DNA from: Spirirestis rafaelensis WJT71-NPBG6
Lineage (GTDB): Bacteria; Cyanobacteriota; Cyanobacteriia; Cyanobacteriales; Nostocaceae
Length of the DNA stretch: 64,000 nt
Assembly (NCBI GenBank): GCA_019359015.1
Contig: JAHHID010000003.1
Coordinates: 117,037 to 181,036 of the forward strand
Direction: 5' to 3'
Under the pieces are notes generated by a model that saw only the letters and a list, made by a program, of their open reading frames with translations, did not search any database and was not told where the DNA came from. Every line of letters begins with the position of its first letter. Position 1 is the first letter of the stretch. This document shows positions 50,723 through 59,275 of this stretch, one piece after another. The translations under genes were made by a program, and so were the position numbers.

Positions 50723-52468
50723 TTATTTGCTAAATTGCTGGGCATAAAATCGCGCATAACGACGCTCTAGCTTTAATAATTCTTCATGAGTACCAGATTC
50801 GACAATTTGCCCGCGTTCAAAAACTAAAATGCGATCGCATCTTCTCACCGTAGATAACCGATGGGCAATAATAAATACTGTCCGATCTGCCATTAATCTT
50901 TCTAGTGCTTCTTGAACTAAAGCTTCTGATTCTGAATCTAGTGCAGATGTCGCTTCATCTAAAATCAAAATTCTGGGGTTGAGAAGAACAGCACGAGCGA
51001 TCGCTATTCTTTGTCTTTGTCCACCGGATAAATTCACTCCTCTTTCACCTACCCAAGTATCATAACCCTCAGGTAGTTGCTTAATAAATTGATGCGCGTT
51101 AGCAATTTTCGCTGCTTCTTCTACAGCTTTCATCTCAAAAGCATCTTGTCCGAAAGCGATATTTTGAGCAATTGTCCCAGAAAACATAATAGTTTCTTGA
51201 GGAACTATGCCAATTTGTCGTCGCAGACTATCTAGTGTCACATCGCGAATATCAACACCATCAATTAAAATTTCACCAGCTTCGGGGTCATAAAAACGCG
51301 GTAAAAGATTGACGAAAGTAGTTTTACCAGCACCAGAAGCACCAACTAAAGCGATCGCTTCTCCTGGCATGGCTAACAAACTGATATCCTTAATTACAAA
51401 TTCGCCTTTTTTGTAAGCAAAGGAAATATGACGATATTCCACCTTACCGCTGACAGAAGGTAGCGTCATTGCATTTGGTTTTTCTTCTACCGTTGGTTGA
51501 ATTGCCAACAACTCAAAAACCCGGTCTACAGAAGCTTCACCCTGTTTAAATTCGTTGTAATTGCTGGTAACATGACCAATGGGATCGATTAATAAGGCGC
51601 CTGCTGTTAAAAAAGCGACAAACTTATCAACCGTCAAATTACCAGTACTAATTTGCCAACCACCCACGAAAAGTAAAATTAAAATACTGACAGCTTCTAA
51701 AAATCCGATGATGGGTATCTGAATAGCTTTAAGACGTTCCGCTGAATATTTAGCTTTCATCGTGCGATCGGCTTCTCGACTAAAGCGAGCAATTTCGTAC
51801 TTCTCTGCTGCGAAGGCTTGAATAATCCGAATCCCGCTGAAAACTTCAGTTAAAATTGCCGATAAATCAGATACATGACTTTGACTTTTGAGCGAAAATA
51901 TACGCAAACGTTCGCCAAACCAACCGATTAAAATGCCCATTAACGGGGCAACGATAATAATAGCTAAGGTTAATTGCCAATTTAACCAAATCATGTAAAT
52001 AGGAATTGCCACCAACTGCAAAACGCAAGGGATAAAGTCGTGAAAGAGTTTATGCACAACTTCCCCAACTCGATCAACATCTTCGGTCAATCGATAAGAT
52101 AAATCGCCTGTTTTTGCAGTTTCAAAATAGCTGAGATTGAGCTTTTGTAAGTGGGTGTAGATATACTTGCGAAGATTAAAAGCCACTCTCAGAGCGGCTT
52201 TTGCCATGTAGATATCTTGCACCGACTGAAAGAAACCTCTGACAAGAAACACCGTTGCCAGCATTGCAATTTGGAGAGCGATCGCAGATAAATTTCTGCC
52301 ACCAAAGACACTTGCAAATTGACGCGCCAGCGTTATTAAAGCTAAAGTTGCTAAAACATATCCTAAAATGCCAATAAAACCCTTGACAATGTTGTGCCAT
52401 TGGGGTCGAATATACGGTAAAAGTTGCCAGTAATTAGAGCGCGTTTTCAAGCTCGAAGATCCACACAA
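50723..52468 (-). CDS. ABC-type exporter (fused permease and ATPase, type VI/MsbA-like)
   Basis: 581 residues from TTG at 52468; a second TTG at 52450 is equally possible. The N-terminal type I exporter TMD has six helices (about 25-310). The NBD has Walker A G-A-S-G-A-G-K-T-T, Q-loop V-P-Q-E, signature L-S-G-G-Q-R-Q-R, Walker B I-L-I-L-D-E-A-T-S and H-loop I-A-H-R. The sequence resembles MsbA/HepA-type half-transporters that act as homodimers on lipids or glycolipids. The actual substrate is unknown. A fragment of its 3' end is duplicated about 1.8 kb downstream on the same strand. Confidence 0.95.
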   Translation of the reverse strand: MCGSSSLKTRSNYWQLLPYIRPQWHNIVKGFIGILGYVLATLALITLARQFASVFGGRNLSAIALQIAMLATVFLVRGFFQSVQDIYMAKAALRVAFNLRKYIYTHLQKLNLSYFETAKTGDLSYRLTEDVDRVGEVVHKLFHDFIPCVLQLVAIPIYMIWLNWQLTLAIIIVAPLMGILIGWFGERLRIFSLKSQSHVSDLSAILTEVFSGIRIIQAFAAEKYEIARFSREADRTMKAKYSAERLKAIQIPIIGFLEAVSILILLFVGGWQISTGNLTVDKFVAFLTAGALLIDPIGHVTSNYNEFKQGEASVDRVFELLAIQPTVEEKPNAMTLPSVSGKVEYRHISFAYKKGEFVIKDISLLAMPGEAIALVGASGAGKTTFVNLLPRFYDPEAGEILIDGVDIRDVTLDSLRRQIGIVPQETIMFSGTIAQNIAFGQDAFEMKAVEEAAKIANAHQFIKQLPEGYDTWVGERGVNLSGGQRQRIAIARAVLLNPRILILDEATSALDSESEALVQEALERLMADRTVFIIAHRLSTVRRCDRILVFERGQIVESGTHEELLKLERRYARFYAQQFSK

Positions 52469-52682
52469 ATATTTTCTTTATTTGACGCTATCAGCTTTTG
52501 TGTAGTTTCTGAACAGGTAATAAGCACTCGTGTCTGCTTAAAAAAAACGTCTCATAATCCTCGTTCCCATACAGAGTATGGGAATGAACACCTAGAGGCT
52601 CTGCCTCGATCCTGCATACAGGAGGCAGAGCCTCAGTATCTGTATTCCCATGCTCTGCATGGGAACGAGTAATAGAGCTCTA
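52469..52682. other. Repeat-filled spacer between ABC exporter and AI-2E permease genes
   Basis: Holds the nested palindrome described separately (52561-52669). Both neighbouring genes are on the minus strand. TTAAAAAAAACG at about 52539-52549 lies just before the palindrome. Confidence 0.5.
52561..52669. repeat. Nested palindromic repeat (TTCCCAT...ATGGGAA and GAGGCTCTGCCTC)
   Basis: Outer arms: TCGTTCCCATACAGAGTATG at the left and CATGCTCTGCATGGGAACGA at the right, each itself a small hairpin. Inner perfect 13-bp pair: GAGGCTCTGCCTC (52595-52607) and GAGGCAGAGCCTC (52622-52634). This kind of GTTCCCAT/GGCAGAGCC repeat is common in cyanobacterial genomes (from memory). Confidence 0.85.
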
Positions 52683-53822
52683 TTAGTCCGCGTAGGCGGA
52701 CTTAGTTTGTGTAGCCGCCACTTCAGTCGTCGGGTACTCACTTATGACTGTTGCAGGTTCTGATTCGATATCCTCTACTTTGTGGAATCCCCCAGCAAGC
52801 CAGCTATCAGCGACATCTTTAATAAAACTGGCTAAGGGAATGGCGATTAATAAACCCAATAATCCGCCTAATTTAGCGCCTAACAATAAAGAAATTACCA
52901 CCCACACCGGATTTAAACCAGTCAAATTACCCAAAATGCGGGGTGCGATAAAATTAGAATTTACTTGGTCGATCGCTACAGCAACGCCTAAAACTTCTAC
53001 CCCTAGCCAAAAATTTTGCAACGCTACCAAAAGACTTACTATGCTGATACCGATTCCTGTACCAAAGGGAAACAAAGAGAAAAAGCCAATTACAATTCCA
53101 AAAAGTAAAGCCAAGGGAACTTGCAAAGCTAAAAAAGCCAGGGTAATTACTACTCCCAGCACAGCCCCCAAGGTAGCCTGACCGATAAAATAATTGTGAA
53201 AATCTTCGCGCAGTAATTGCCGTACTGGTGTGCCAATGCGAGACGGCAACCATTGATAAAGTCCATCCCAAAGGCGATCGCCATTGTACACGAGATAGAT
53301 AGTCAGCACCAGCGCAAGTAGACCATTGGCAACAATATTGATAGTATCTACAGCAAAGCCAAGAATTTGACCTGTAAAAGTTTGAAGTTGGTTAGATAAT
53401 CGGTCGAGTACTTGAGTAACTAAACCACTTAAATTAATCGGTAGGTGCTGTTGATTTAAAGCCCAATCTTGAAAAGCTTGCAGTTGGTCGGTTCCAGAAT
53501 CAATCCAACTCGGCAAAATATTGGCTAGTTCGTTGAGTTGTCCGAGAATTCGAGGAACTAAGGTGATACCTAAAGCTACTAAAATCACTACACTCAACAG
53601 TAAGACTACTACAATAGCCAAGTTGCGTTTTACCCCTCGCCGTTGTAAAAACTGAATCGGATAGTCTAAAACAAAAGCTAGCAGAATAGCAGCAACAAAA
53701 ACACTCACTAGAGGTTGAAAATATTTTACAACCTCGATCAAGAGCCAACCGTTAAGAATGGCAAGGGGAAATGCCAATCCTAAACTTAACCATCGTGGTA
53801 ATTTGTTTGCTGTTTGCATCAT
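52683..53822 (-). CDS. AI-2E family transporter (PerM/UPF0118-like permease)
   Basis: 379 residues from the ATG pair at 53819-53822 (M-M-Q-T-A-N-K-L-P-R-W-L). The frame extends to 53963, but that portion is a translated GGGGCAT repeat. About eight hydrophobic segments fit the family, including L-A-F-V-L-D-Y-P-I-Q-F-L and I-L-G-N-L-T-G-L-N-P-V-W-V-V-I-S-L-L-L-G-A-K-L-G-G-L-L-G, the conserved C-terminal loop. Members export or permeate small molecules or ions; the substrate is unknown. The last 18 codons are repeat R1 sequence, replacing or extending the natural tail. No clear Shine-Dalgarno. Confidence 0.9.
   Translation of the reverse strand: MMQTANKLPRWLSLGLAFPLAILNGWLLIEVVKYFQPLVSVFVAAILLAFVLDYPIQFLQRRGVKRNLAIVVVLLLSVVILVALGITLVPRILGQLNELANILPSWIDSGTDQLQAFQDWALNQQHLPINLSGLVTQVLDRLSNQLQTFTGQILGFAVDTINIVANGLLALVLTIYLVYNGDRLWDGLYQWLPSRIGTPVRQLLREDFHNYFIGQATLGAVLGVVITLAFLALQVPLALLFGIVIGFFSLFPFGTGIGISIVSLLVALQNFWLGVEVLGVAVAIDQVNSNFIAPRILGNLTGLNPVWVVISLLLGAKLGGLLGLLIAIPLASFIKDVADSWLAGGFHKVEDIESEPATVISEYPTTEVAATQTKSAYAD
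52684..52739. repeat. Dispersed repeat R1, copy d, forming the 3' end of a CDS
   Basis: TTAGTCCGCGTAGGCGGACT hairpin, then TAGTTTGTGTAGCCGCC, then ACTTCAGTCGTCGGGTACTC. On the minus strand it encodes the last residues of the AI-2E permease, E-Y-P-T-T-E-V-A-A-T-Q-T-K-S-A-Y-A-D, and its stop. Confidence 0.85.
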
Positions 53823-53845
53823 TGGGGAATTGGTAATAGTTAGTA

Positions 53846-53901
53846 GGGCATGGGGCATGGGGCATGGGGCATGGGGCATGGGGCATGGGGCATGGGGCAT
53901 T
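53846..53901. repeat. STRR (GGGGCAT heptamer), about eight copies
   Basis: GGGCATGGGGCATGGGGCAT and so on, seven to eight near-perfect heptamers, upstream of the AI-2E gene. The complementary heptamer (ATGCCCC) occurs at 55133-55168 before folD. On the minus strand it produces the artificial P-M-P-H-A-P-C peptide. Confidence 0.95.
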
Positions 53902-54038
53902 GGGGAGCCAGTGCGTTGGGCATTGGGGAGCCGAAGAATGTTGCATCTGGCGTCATCGGGCATCGGGCAAGTGAAATACGTCTAGCTTCTTTTTATTCCC
54001 ATTGCCCATTAAACAATTGCCCATTGCCCCACTAACAA

Positions 54039-54476
54039 CTATGCACTAACCATTTTCATAAAATCCAGCATTATTCGCTGAGGTATTATTCCTAAAGGTC
54101 GCATTTCGAGCGCGATCGCACTATAACAACTTCCCTGTAGAATATCTTCTGGTGTCAATAATGCCATATCCCAGCCTTCATTCAGAACCAGTTGATTGAA
54201 TTCTACTTCTAGGGGTGCATGGAAGACATGACGCATGGCTCTTTCATCAGGATAGCAGCCAAACTCAGCAAATGTTGGGGGTAGATTATAGCCAATTTCT
54301 TCTAAAATTTCTCGTTTTACTGCTATATCTGGGGTTTCGCCGGCTTCGATGTGTCCGCCAAATAGTGCCCATTGACCAGGATAAGGAATATTGGGGATGT
54401 TGTCTCGCAATTGCATAAGAAATTTGTCTTTTTGGTAGAGAATAGCGATCGCTACTTGCACTTGTTGATTATTCAT
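54039..54476 (-). CDS. Nudix hydrolase
   Basis: 145 residues. The Nudix box is complete: G-G-H-I-E-A-G-E-T-P, then A-V-K-R-E-I-L-E-E-I-G-Y, fitting G-x5-E-x7-R-E-U-x-E-E-x-G-U. Substrate specificity (nucleoside di- or triphosphates, ADP-ribose and so on) cannot be read. The N-terminus V-A-I-A-I-L-Y-Q-K-D-K-F-L-M-Q-L-R-D and W-A-L-F-G-G-H are typical. It is 33 bases downstream of the small lipoprotein gene on the same strand, so they may share a transcript. Confidence 0.93.
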   Translation of the reverse strand: MNNQQVQVAIAILYQKDKFLMQLRDNIPNIPYPGQWALFGGHIEAGETPDIAVKREILEEIGYNLPPTFAEFGCYPDERAMRHVFHAPLEVEFNQLVLNEGWDMALLTPEDILQGSCYSAIALEMRPLGIIPQRIMLDFMKMVSA

Positions 54477-54509
54477 AAAATTTTACTTGGCGATTTAAAG
54501 TAACTATAA

Positions 54510-54893
54510 TTACTCTTCCTCTAGATAAATTTCTCCAAATTCTTTGCCCGCCAAAGGAATACTTTGGTAGTTAATTTTACCCTTGACTACCACTTCCTGC
54601 CCCTCTTTCCAACCAGTTTGCTTGGTTAAAACCCAAATTTTGCCACTTGAGTCACTGATTTGATAAACCTGCTGCTTGATAAGAGGAACTGATGAGTTTA
54701 CCTTACCTTGGATGTAAACTGTAGCTTTGTCTGACTGTGGTTTCAGTTCCCGAATGGGGGTAACATTGACACCGATAGTGAAGTTAACGCCGTTTAGCCC
54801 AGACTGCCCGGAGTAACCACAACTAGATAATGCAAATAAGCATAGAAATGTCAACCCCCAGTACTGGTAAAAATTATTTTTTGTTTGTTGCAT
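54510..54893 (-). CDS. Putative lipoprotein with small OB-like domain
   Basis: 127 residues from the ATG at 54893 (M-Q-Q-T-K-N-N-F-Y-Q-Y-W); ATG/GTG codons up to 54923 give alternatives. A hydrophobic segment W-G-L-T-F-L-C-L-F-A-L-S-S-C-G ends in a lipobox-like cysteine. The mature part (about 90 residues) has alternating strands: A-T-V-Y-I-Q-G-K-V, Q-Q-V-Y-Q-I-S-D-S-S-G-K-I-W-V-L-T and E-V-V-V-K-G-K-I-N. That is an OB-fold-like pattern. Function unknown. Confidence 0.7.
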   Translation of the reverse strand: MQQTKNNFYQYWGLTFLCLFALSSCGYSGQSGLNGVNFTIGVNVTPIRELKPQSDKATVYIQGKVNSSVPLIKQQVYQISDSSGKIWVLTKQTGWKEGQEVVVKGKINYQSIPLAGKEFGEIYLEEE

Positions 54894-54959
54894 CACAACC
54901 ATCTGTTGAGGAAATTTTTGCATTACTTTCTTGCTTTGTCGCCAGTTTCATCAAGTTAG

Positions 54960-55180
54960 TTCTCATTAATACTATTCATTGGTCATTGGTAATGGGGGAT
55001 TGGGCATTGGGCAATGGTGAGCCAGCGCGGTCTTGGGGGTCTCCCCCATGAGCGACTGGCGAACCCCGAAGGGGGCAATGGGCAATGGTAATAATTCTTT
55101 TTCTAGTCCCTAATCCCTAGCCCCGATTCCCCATGCCCCATGCCCCATGCCCCATGCCCCATGCCCCATTCCCCGGAAGC
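54960..55180. repeat. STRRs and palindromic repeat before folD
   Basis: GGGGGATTGGGCATTGGGC heptamers at 54989-55013, then GGTGAGCCAGCGCGGTCTTG...CCCCCATGAGCGACTGGCG at 55016-55075, then ATGCCCC heptamers at 55133-55168. The middle block is the inverted counterpart of 20505-20620. Start codons inside (for example 55147) are not used. Confidence 0.8.
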
Positions 55181-55182
55181 TT

Positions 55183-56064
55183 ATGGAAACAAAAACTGCC
55201 AAACTTATTGATGGTAAAGCAATAGCCGCAAAAATTCAGACAGAACTTTCTGCTGCTATTAGAGAATTACAACCCCAAATTGGACGCCCGCCAGGTTTAG
55301 CAGTGCTGATGGTTGGTGATAACCCTGGTTCTGCGGCTTATGTACGCGGCAAAGAACGCGCTTGCGTGAATGTGGGGATTGCCTCTTTTGGTAAGCATTT
55401 TCCGACCGAAACCACCCAAGCTGAACTAGAGTCGGTTATTGCTGCACTCAACTGTGATGAACGAGTGGATGGCATTCTCGTACAACTTCCTCTGCCAGAT
55501 CATTTGGATGCTGTCACTTTACTACATCAAATTGATCCCGACAAAGACGCGGACGGATTGCACCCAGTTAATTTGGGGCGACTGGTGCGGGGAGAACCTG
55601 GTTTACGCAGTTGCACTCCATATGGAGTTATGCGGCTGTTGCAGGAATATGAAATTCCTTTGAAGGGAAAACAAGCGGTGGTGTTGGGACGTAGTATTTT
55701 GGTGGGTAAACCAATGGCGTTGATGCTTTTAGAAGCTGATGCGACTGTCACCATCGCTCATTCGCGATCGCACGATCTCAAAGCGATCGCCTCAAATGCT
55801 GATATCCTCATTACAGCAGTAGGTCGTCCCAATCTCATCGACGCGCAAATGATAAAACCGGGCGCTGTTGTGGTAGATGTGGGGATAAATCGTGTCACCG
55901 ATCAAAGTGGTAACAGTCGTTTAGTTGGCGATGTCAACTTTGACTCAACCAAAAACGTGGCAGGATTTATCACTCCTGTTCCTGGCGGTGTAGGTCCGAT
56001 GACTGTCGCTATGTTGTTACAAAATACGGTTTCTAGCTATTCAAGGGCGGCGGTAAATAAGTGA
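55183..56064 (+). CDS. folD: Bifunctional methylene-THF dehydrogenase/cyclohydrolase FolD
   Basis: 293 residues from the ATG at 55183 ([15 protein letters not shown]). It interconverts methylene- and formyl-tetrahydrofolate. Motifs: [18 protein letters not shown] (catalytic Lys), [23 protein letters not shown] and [14 protein letters not shown]. These are complete and at normal spacing. STRRs lie just upstream; AAGC precedes the ATG without a strong Shine-Dalgarno. crtE follows 132 bases downstream. Confidence 0.97.
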   Translation: METKTAKLIDGKAIAAKIQTELSAAIRELQPQIGRPPGLAVLMVGDNPGSAAYVRGKERACVNVGIASFGKHFPTETTQAELESVIAALNCDERVDGILVQLPLPDHLDAVTLLHQIDPDKDADGLHPVNLGRLVRGEPGLRSCTPYGVMRLLQEYEIPLKGKQAVVLGRSILVGKPMALMLLEADATVTIAHSRSHDLKAIASNADILITAVGRPNLIDAQMIKPGAVVVDVGINRVTDQSGNSRLVGDVNFDSTKNVAGFITPVPGGVGPMTVAMLLQNTVSSYSRAAVNK

Positions 56065-56196
56065 TGAGTTATCAATTATGAGTGATGAGTTATAAATTTT
56101 TAATTCCTAACTCCTAACTGCTAACACTTTTAGCTCCAAAGACCCGTAAAATTGTGACTTATATGACAAAAATTAAAAAATGTAAGGAATTTAAGG

Positions 56197-57123
56197 ATGG
56201 TAGCAGCGCGTAACCTTCACAAAACTCCTGAGTCAGCAAAGTTTGACCTATTAACTTATCTAAAAGAGCGGCAAAAGCTCTGCGAAACTGCTCTGGATAA
56301 AGCGATTCCCATGCGTTATCCAGACAAGATTTACGAATCAATGCGCTACTCGCTGTTAGCTGGAGGTAAGCGTCTGCGACCCATCCTTTGCCTTGCTACC
56401 TGTGAGATGACTGGTGGAACAATCGAAATGGCAATGCCAACGGCTTGTGCTTTAGAGATGATTCACACCATGTCGTTGATTCACGACGACTTGCCGGCGA
56501 TGGATAATGATGATTATCGGCGCGGCAAGCTGACAAATCACAAAGTCTATGGCGAAGATATTGCGATTTTGGCTGGAGATGGCTTGTTGGCTTACGCCTT
56601 TGAACATGTTGCCATCAACACCCAGAATGTGCCAACAGAGCGAGTATTGCAAGTGATTGCCCGTCTGGGTCGTGCCCTGGGAGCGGCTGGCTTAGTTGGC
56701 GGTCAAGTAGTCGATTTAGAATCTGAAGGGAAATCAGATATTTCTCTAGAAACGCTGAATTTCATCCATAATCATAAAACAGCTGCTCTTTTAGAAGCTT
56801 GCGTCGCTTGTGGCGGAGTTTTGACTGGGGTTTCGTCTGAAGATTTGCAACGCCTGTCTCGTTATGCTCAAAATATTGGGCTGGCATTTCAGATTGTCGA
56901 TGATATTTTGGATATCACTGCGACACAGGAGCAATTGGGCAAAACCGCTGGTAAAGACCAAAAAGCCAACAAAGTGACTTATCCCAAGCTTTGGGGGTTG
57001 GAGGAATCGCGTATTAAGGCTCAAGAGCTAATTGAAGCTGCTTGTGTGGAATTAGATTCATTTGGTGATAAAGCGAAACCGCTAATAGCGATCGCTCAAT
57101 ATATCATCAATCGCAATCACTAA
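56197..57123 (+). CDS. crtE: Geranylgeranyl diphosphate synthase CrtE
   Basis: 308 residues. It makes C20 prenyl diphosphate for carotenoids, phytol and quinones. First Asp-rich motif: [15 protein letters not shown]; second: [17 protein letters not shown] is the substrate Lys/Arg loop. AAGGAATTTAAGG directly precedes the ATG. The following divergent-PAP2 gene (270 bases downstream) is a frequent neighbour of crtE in cyanobacteria (from memory). The gene name is by homology; short-chain specificity is not verified. Confidence 0.95.
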   Translation: MVAARNLHKTPESAKFDLLTYLKERQKLCETALDKAIPMRYPDKIYESMRYSLLAGGKRLRPILCLATCEMTGGTIEMAMPTACALEMIHTMSLIHDDLPAMDNDDYRRGKLTNHKVYGEDIAILAGDGLLAYAFEHVAINTQNVPTERVLQVIARLGRALGAAGLVGGQVVDLESEGKSDISLETLNFIHNHKTAALLEACVACGGVLTGVSSEDLQRLSRYAQNIGLAFQIVDDILDITATQEQLGKTAGKDQKANKVTYPKLWGLEESRIKAQELIEAACVELDSFGDKAKPLIAIAQYIINRNH

Positions 57124-57393
57124 GTCTACCCGAAAGGGGAATTAAAAATTAAAAATTAAAATTACTTAATTTTTAATTTTTAATTAAAGCGCAGGGACAA
57201 TATATTTTGGATTTTAAACTCACAAAAAGTGCCAATAAAAGTTAGCTCTGCGTCTTATATCGTAGACGCGGATCAGCTTGTAAAAATGGCATCCAATTAT
57301 ATTTGAGGATGCCGGCGTTCCAAAGCGAGTTGCATCGAAGTATTTCCTTAAACAATAACCCCTGCTAATATTTACTAACCTACTCAAAATACC
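57124..57393. repeat. Spacer with AT-rich inverted repeat between crtE and the PAP2-like gene
   Basis: AATTAAAAATTAAAAATTAA at 57140-57160 pairs with TTAATTTTTAATTTTTAATT at 57167-57187. It is an STRR-type inverted repeat that could act as a terminator. A second hairpin TGGCATCC...GGATGCC lies near 57288-57313. Confidence 0.6.
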
Positions 57394-57849
57394 ATGCAGG
57401 ACATAGGCGACATCTTATACAACCGGGTGCTGCTAGTTGCCCTTATTGCTTGTTTAATTGCCCAAGCATTAAAGCTAATAATTGAACTAGTCAAACATCG
57501 TAAAATTAATGTTAGTGTTCTAGTCACCACTGGAGGAATGCCCAGCGCTCATTCTACCCTAGTTACAGCTTTAGCAGCTGGTGTGGGGCAAACTGTGGGT
57601 TGGGCATCTCCAGAGTTCGCACTTGCTGTGGTTTTTGCCATCATCGTTATGTACGATGCAGCAGGTGTTCGTCAAGCTGCCGGAAAGCAAGCTCGTATCC
57701 TCAATCAAATGATTGATGAATTGTTTCGCGAACATCCAGAATTTAACGAAGACCGTCTCAAGGAATTACTCGGACATACACCAGTTCAGGTGATAGCTGG
57801 TTCAGCTTTGGGCATAACCATTTCTTGGTTAGCTAGATTTGCTTATTAG
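57394..57849 (+). CDS. Divergent PAP2 (DUF212) family membrane protein
   Basis: 151 residues, mostly membrane-embedded (segments around 10-28, 45-63, 73-90 and 128-148). The divergent PAP2 signature T-T-G-G-M-P-S-A-H-S-T-L-V and V-M-Y-D-A-A-G-V-R-Q-A-A-G-K-Q-A are present, while the full acid-phosphatase triad of ordinary PAP2 is not. In chloroplasts and cyanobacteria such proteins are suggested to act in isoprenoid or lipid phosphate metabolism; this is not proven. Linkage to crtE supports a prenyl-phosphate substrate (inference). Confidence 0.9.
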   Translation: MQDIGDILYNRVLLVALIACLIAQALKLIIELVKHRKINVSVLVTTGGMPSAHSTLVTALAAGVGQTVGWASPEFALAVVFAIIVMYDAAGVRQAAGKQARILNQMIDELFREHPEFNEDRLKELLGHTPVQVIAGSALGITISWLARFAY

Positions 57850-58074
57850 GGACTGGGGCAATTTGAGGAGGGGAAAGGGGAGGCAGTGCGGTCTTCTCCC
57901 GAAGGGAGAGGCTAGCGCCAAGGGGTTCCCCCAAGTGGAGCATCTGCCGTGAAAGGGGAAACGGAAAGAGGGAAAAAAATATGATTCCTTTATTTAAATA
58001 ACTCTTTATTTCCATACCTTTACCCTTTACCCTTTAACCTTTTTCCCTCTTAAAATCCCCCCAGTCCCTAATCC
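57850..58074. repeat. Palindromic and STRR-like repeats between convergent genes
   Basis: GGCAGTGCGGTCTTCTCCC...GGAGCATCTGCC at about 57882-57949 contains GTGCGGTCTT related to the repeat at 55016, plus CTCCCGAAGGGAG. CCTTTACCCTTTACCCTTTA heptamers lie at about 58017-58037. Confidence 0.65.
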
Positions 58075-58704
58075 CTATAACCGCACAACTGAACGTAGCA
58101 GCAAGACCTTTCGGCTGTCTACTAAGTAGCTGGAAAAACCGCGCTCGTTCAGGTTTTGCAATGTGTTGTATGCTTCCTTTTGATTGGTGGTGTAAACTGC
58201 TAGCAAGTAAGGGCGTTGTCCATAGGAAACAAAACCCACGTCACCACCTACTACTTGTTGCAGTTGAGTCGCCAATTCTGGACGGTTGAAATAATCCACT
58301 AAAACCGCGTAACCCATTCCTAGCGATTGAGGATTATAAGTTACTGCCTGAGACCGAGCCTGCTGCACGTCTGCTGGTCGAGTGGTGATGATAGCAGACA
58401 ACCCGACAACACTGTTAACATACCTTGCCCAACGATTGGCATCGTCAATTTTTTTAAACCCGCCAATGCGAGTTACTGTATCGTTGAGATATCTACACGT
58501 AGTGGTTTTCAGTTCATTAGGCAAAGTCCGACGCAACTGAGTTTGATTATCTTGTGTGGGGCTGATTACTAATAAAAGATACTCACCAGCAGTTGGTGCT
58601 TGACAAACAGGAATATTTTTTTGAGCAGCGACAGAACTGACCTTCACAGCAATCAAACTGCTCATCGCTAACACCAAAGCAGCTGATAAAGTCGTAAATC
58701 TACG
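58075..58704 (-). CDS. Exported hypothetical protein with SPOR-like repeats
   Basis: 209 residues from the ATG at 58704 (M-R-R-F-T-T-L-S-A-A-L-V-L-A-M-S), with a signal peptide ending near V-A-A-Q-K; an upstream ATG at 58722 adds six residues. The mature part shows two halves that each look like a SPOR-type alpha-beta-alpha-beta unit: Y-L-L-L-V-I-S-P...D-D-A-N-R-W-A-R-Y-V-N and Y-A-V-L-V-D-Y-F...L-A-V-Y-T-T-N-Q-K-E-A-Y-N-T-L-Q. The SPOR call is tentative. Two cysteines (in C-Q-A-P and T-C-R) might pair. Function unknown, possibly cell-wall associated. Confidence 0.6.
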   Translation of the reverse strand, partial: RRFTTLSAALVLAMSSLIAVKVSSVAAQKNIPVCQAPTAGEYLLLVISPTQDNQTQLRRTLPNELKTTTCRYLNDTVTRIGGFKKIDDANRWARYVNSVVGLSAIITTRPADVQQARSQAVTYNPQSLGMGYAVLVDYFNRPELATQLQQVVGGDVGFVSYGQRPYLLAVYTTNQKEAYNTLQNLNERGFSSYLVDSRKVLLLRSVVRL

Positions 58705-58865
58705 CATCACAATTTGATACATAATTAAATTTTCTAAATTTTTTCAAAAGATTCCCTAAAAATATGTTTTGTTCCTTTTTTGGGGCAAGTATCAAACCTG
58801 CCCCTATGTAGACGTTAGAGGGGGAGCGCCCGCTGGAAGCGATTGCAACTGAGCGCTATATTATA

Positions 58866-59201
58866 TCAGGAAACGTTGGCAAGAGATGCCAAAGCTTCAG
58901 GAATCGTCTCAGAAGGTGACTGAAATTCACCTGTAACAACATACTCTAATCGCAGTTTTAACCAAGTTATAAATTGGGAATTCGTAGAAATAATTGCTGC
59001 GGCTGGTTGGGGACACTTTGCTTTGATTTGAGCCATTTGTGGTGCTTCTAGAAAAGCTGGTTGCTTAACTAACCAAAAATCGATTTCTTTTTCTTGTTCG
59101 TGGTAGTAACGAGTGCGTTCTTTGAGAACTTCTGCGATTGGTTCTTCTTGTATGAGAAAGCGTTCACTTGCCAAAGCGTAGTAGTATGTTTGCATGTTCA
59201 T
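58866..59201 (-). CDS. ycf54: Ycf54, subunit/assembly factor of Mg-protoporphyrin IX monomethyl ester cyclase
   Basis: 111 residues. Y-Y-Y-A-L-A-S-E-R-F-L-I-Q-E-E-P-I-A-E-V-L and E-K-E-I-D-F-W-L-V-K-Q-P-A-F-L-E are the Ycf54 signatures. In cyanobacteria and plants Ycf54 (LCAA1) is needed for the aerobic cyclase (AcsF/ChlA) that forms the fifth ring of chlorophyll (established). The start could be at 59201 or at the ATG six bases further in. No Shine-Dalgarno was seen. There is no neighbouring chlorophyll gene in the window. Confidence 0.9.
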   Translation of the reverse strand: MNMQTYYYALASERFLIQEEPIAEVLKERTRYYHEQEKEIDFWLVKQPAFLEAPQMAQIKAKCPQPAAAIISTNSQFITWLKLRLEYVVTGEFQSPSETIPEALASLANVS

Positions 59202-59275
59202 TCTTTACTTGCTAATCAATAATGATAAGGGCACAGCGTCAACCACTGTACCCCTATCTCTTAATTAAACTTAAA

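Noticed and set aside
53823..53963. N-terminal extension of the AI-2E permease
   Set aside because: It is a translated GGGGCAT STRR (P-M-P-H-A-P-C repeats); the family starts at the M-M-Q-T region.
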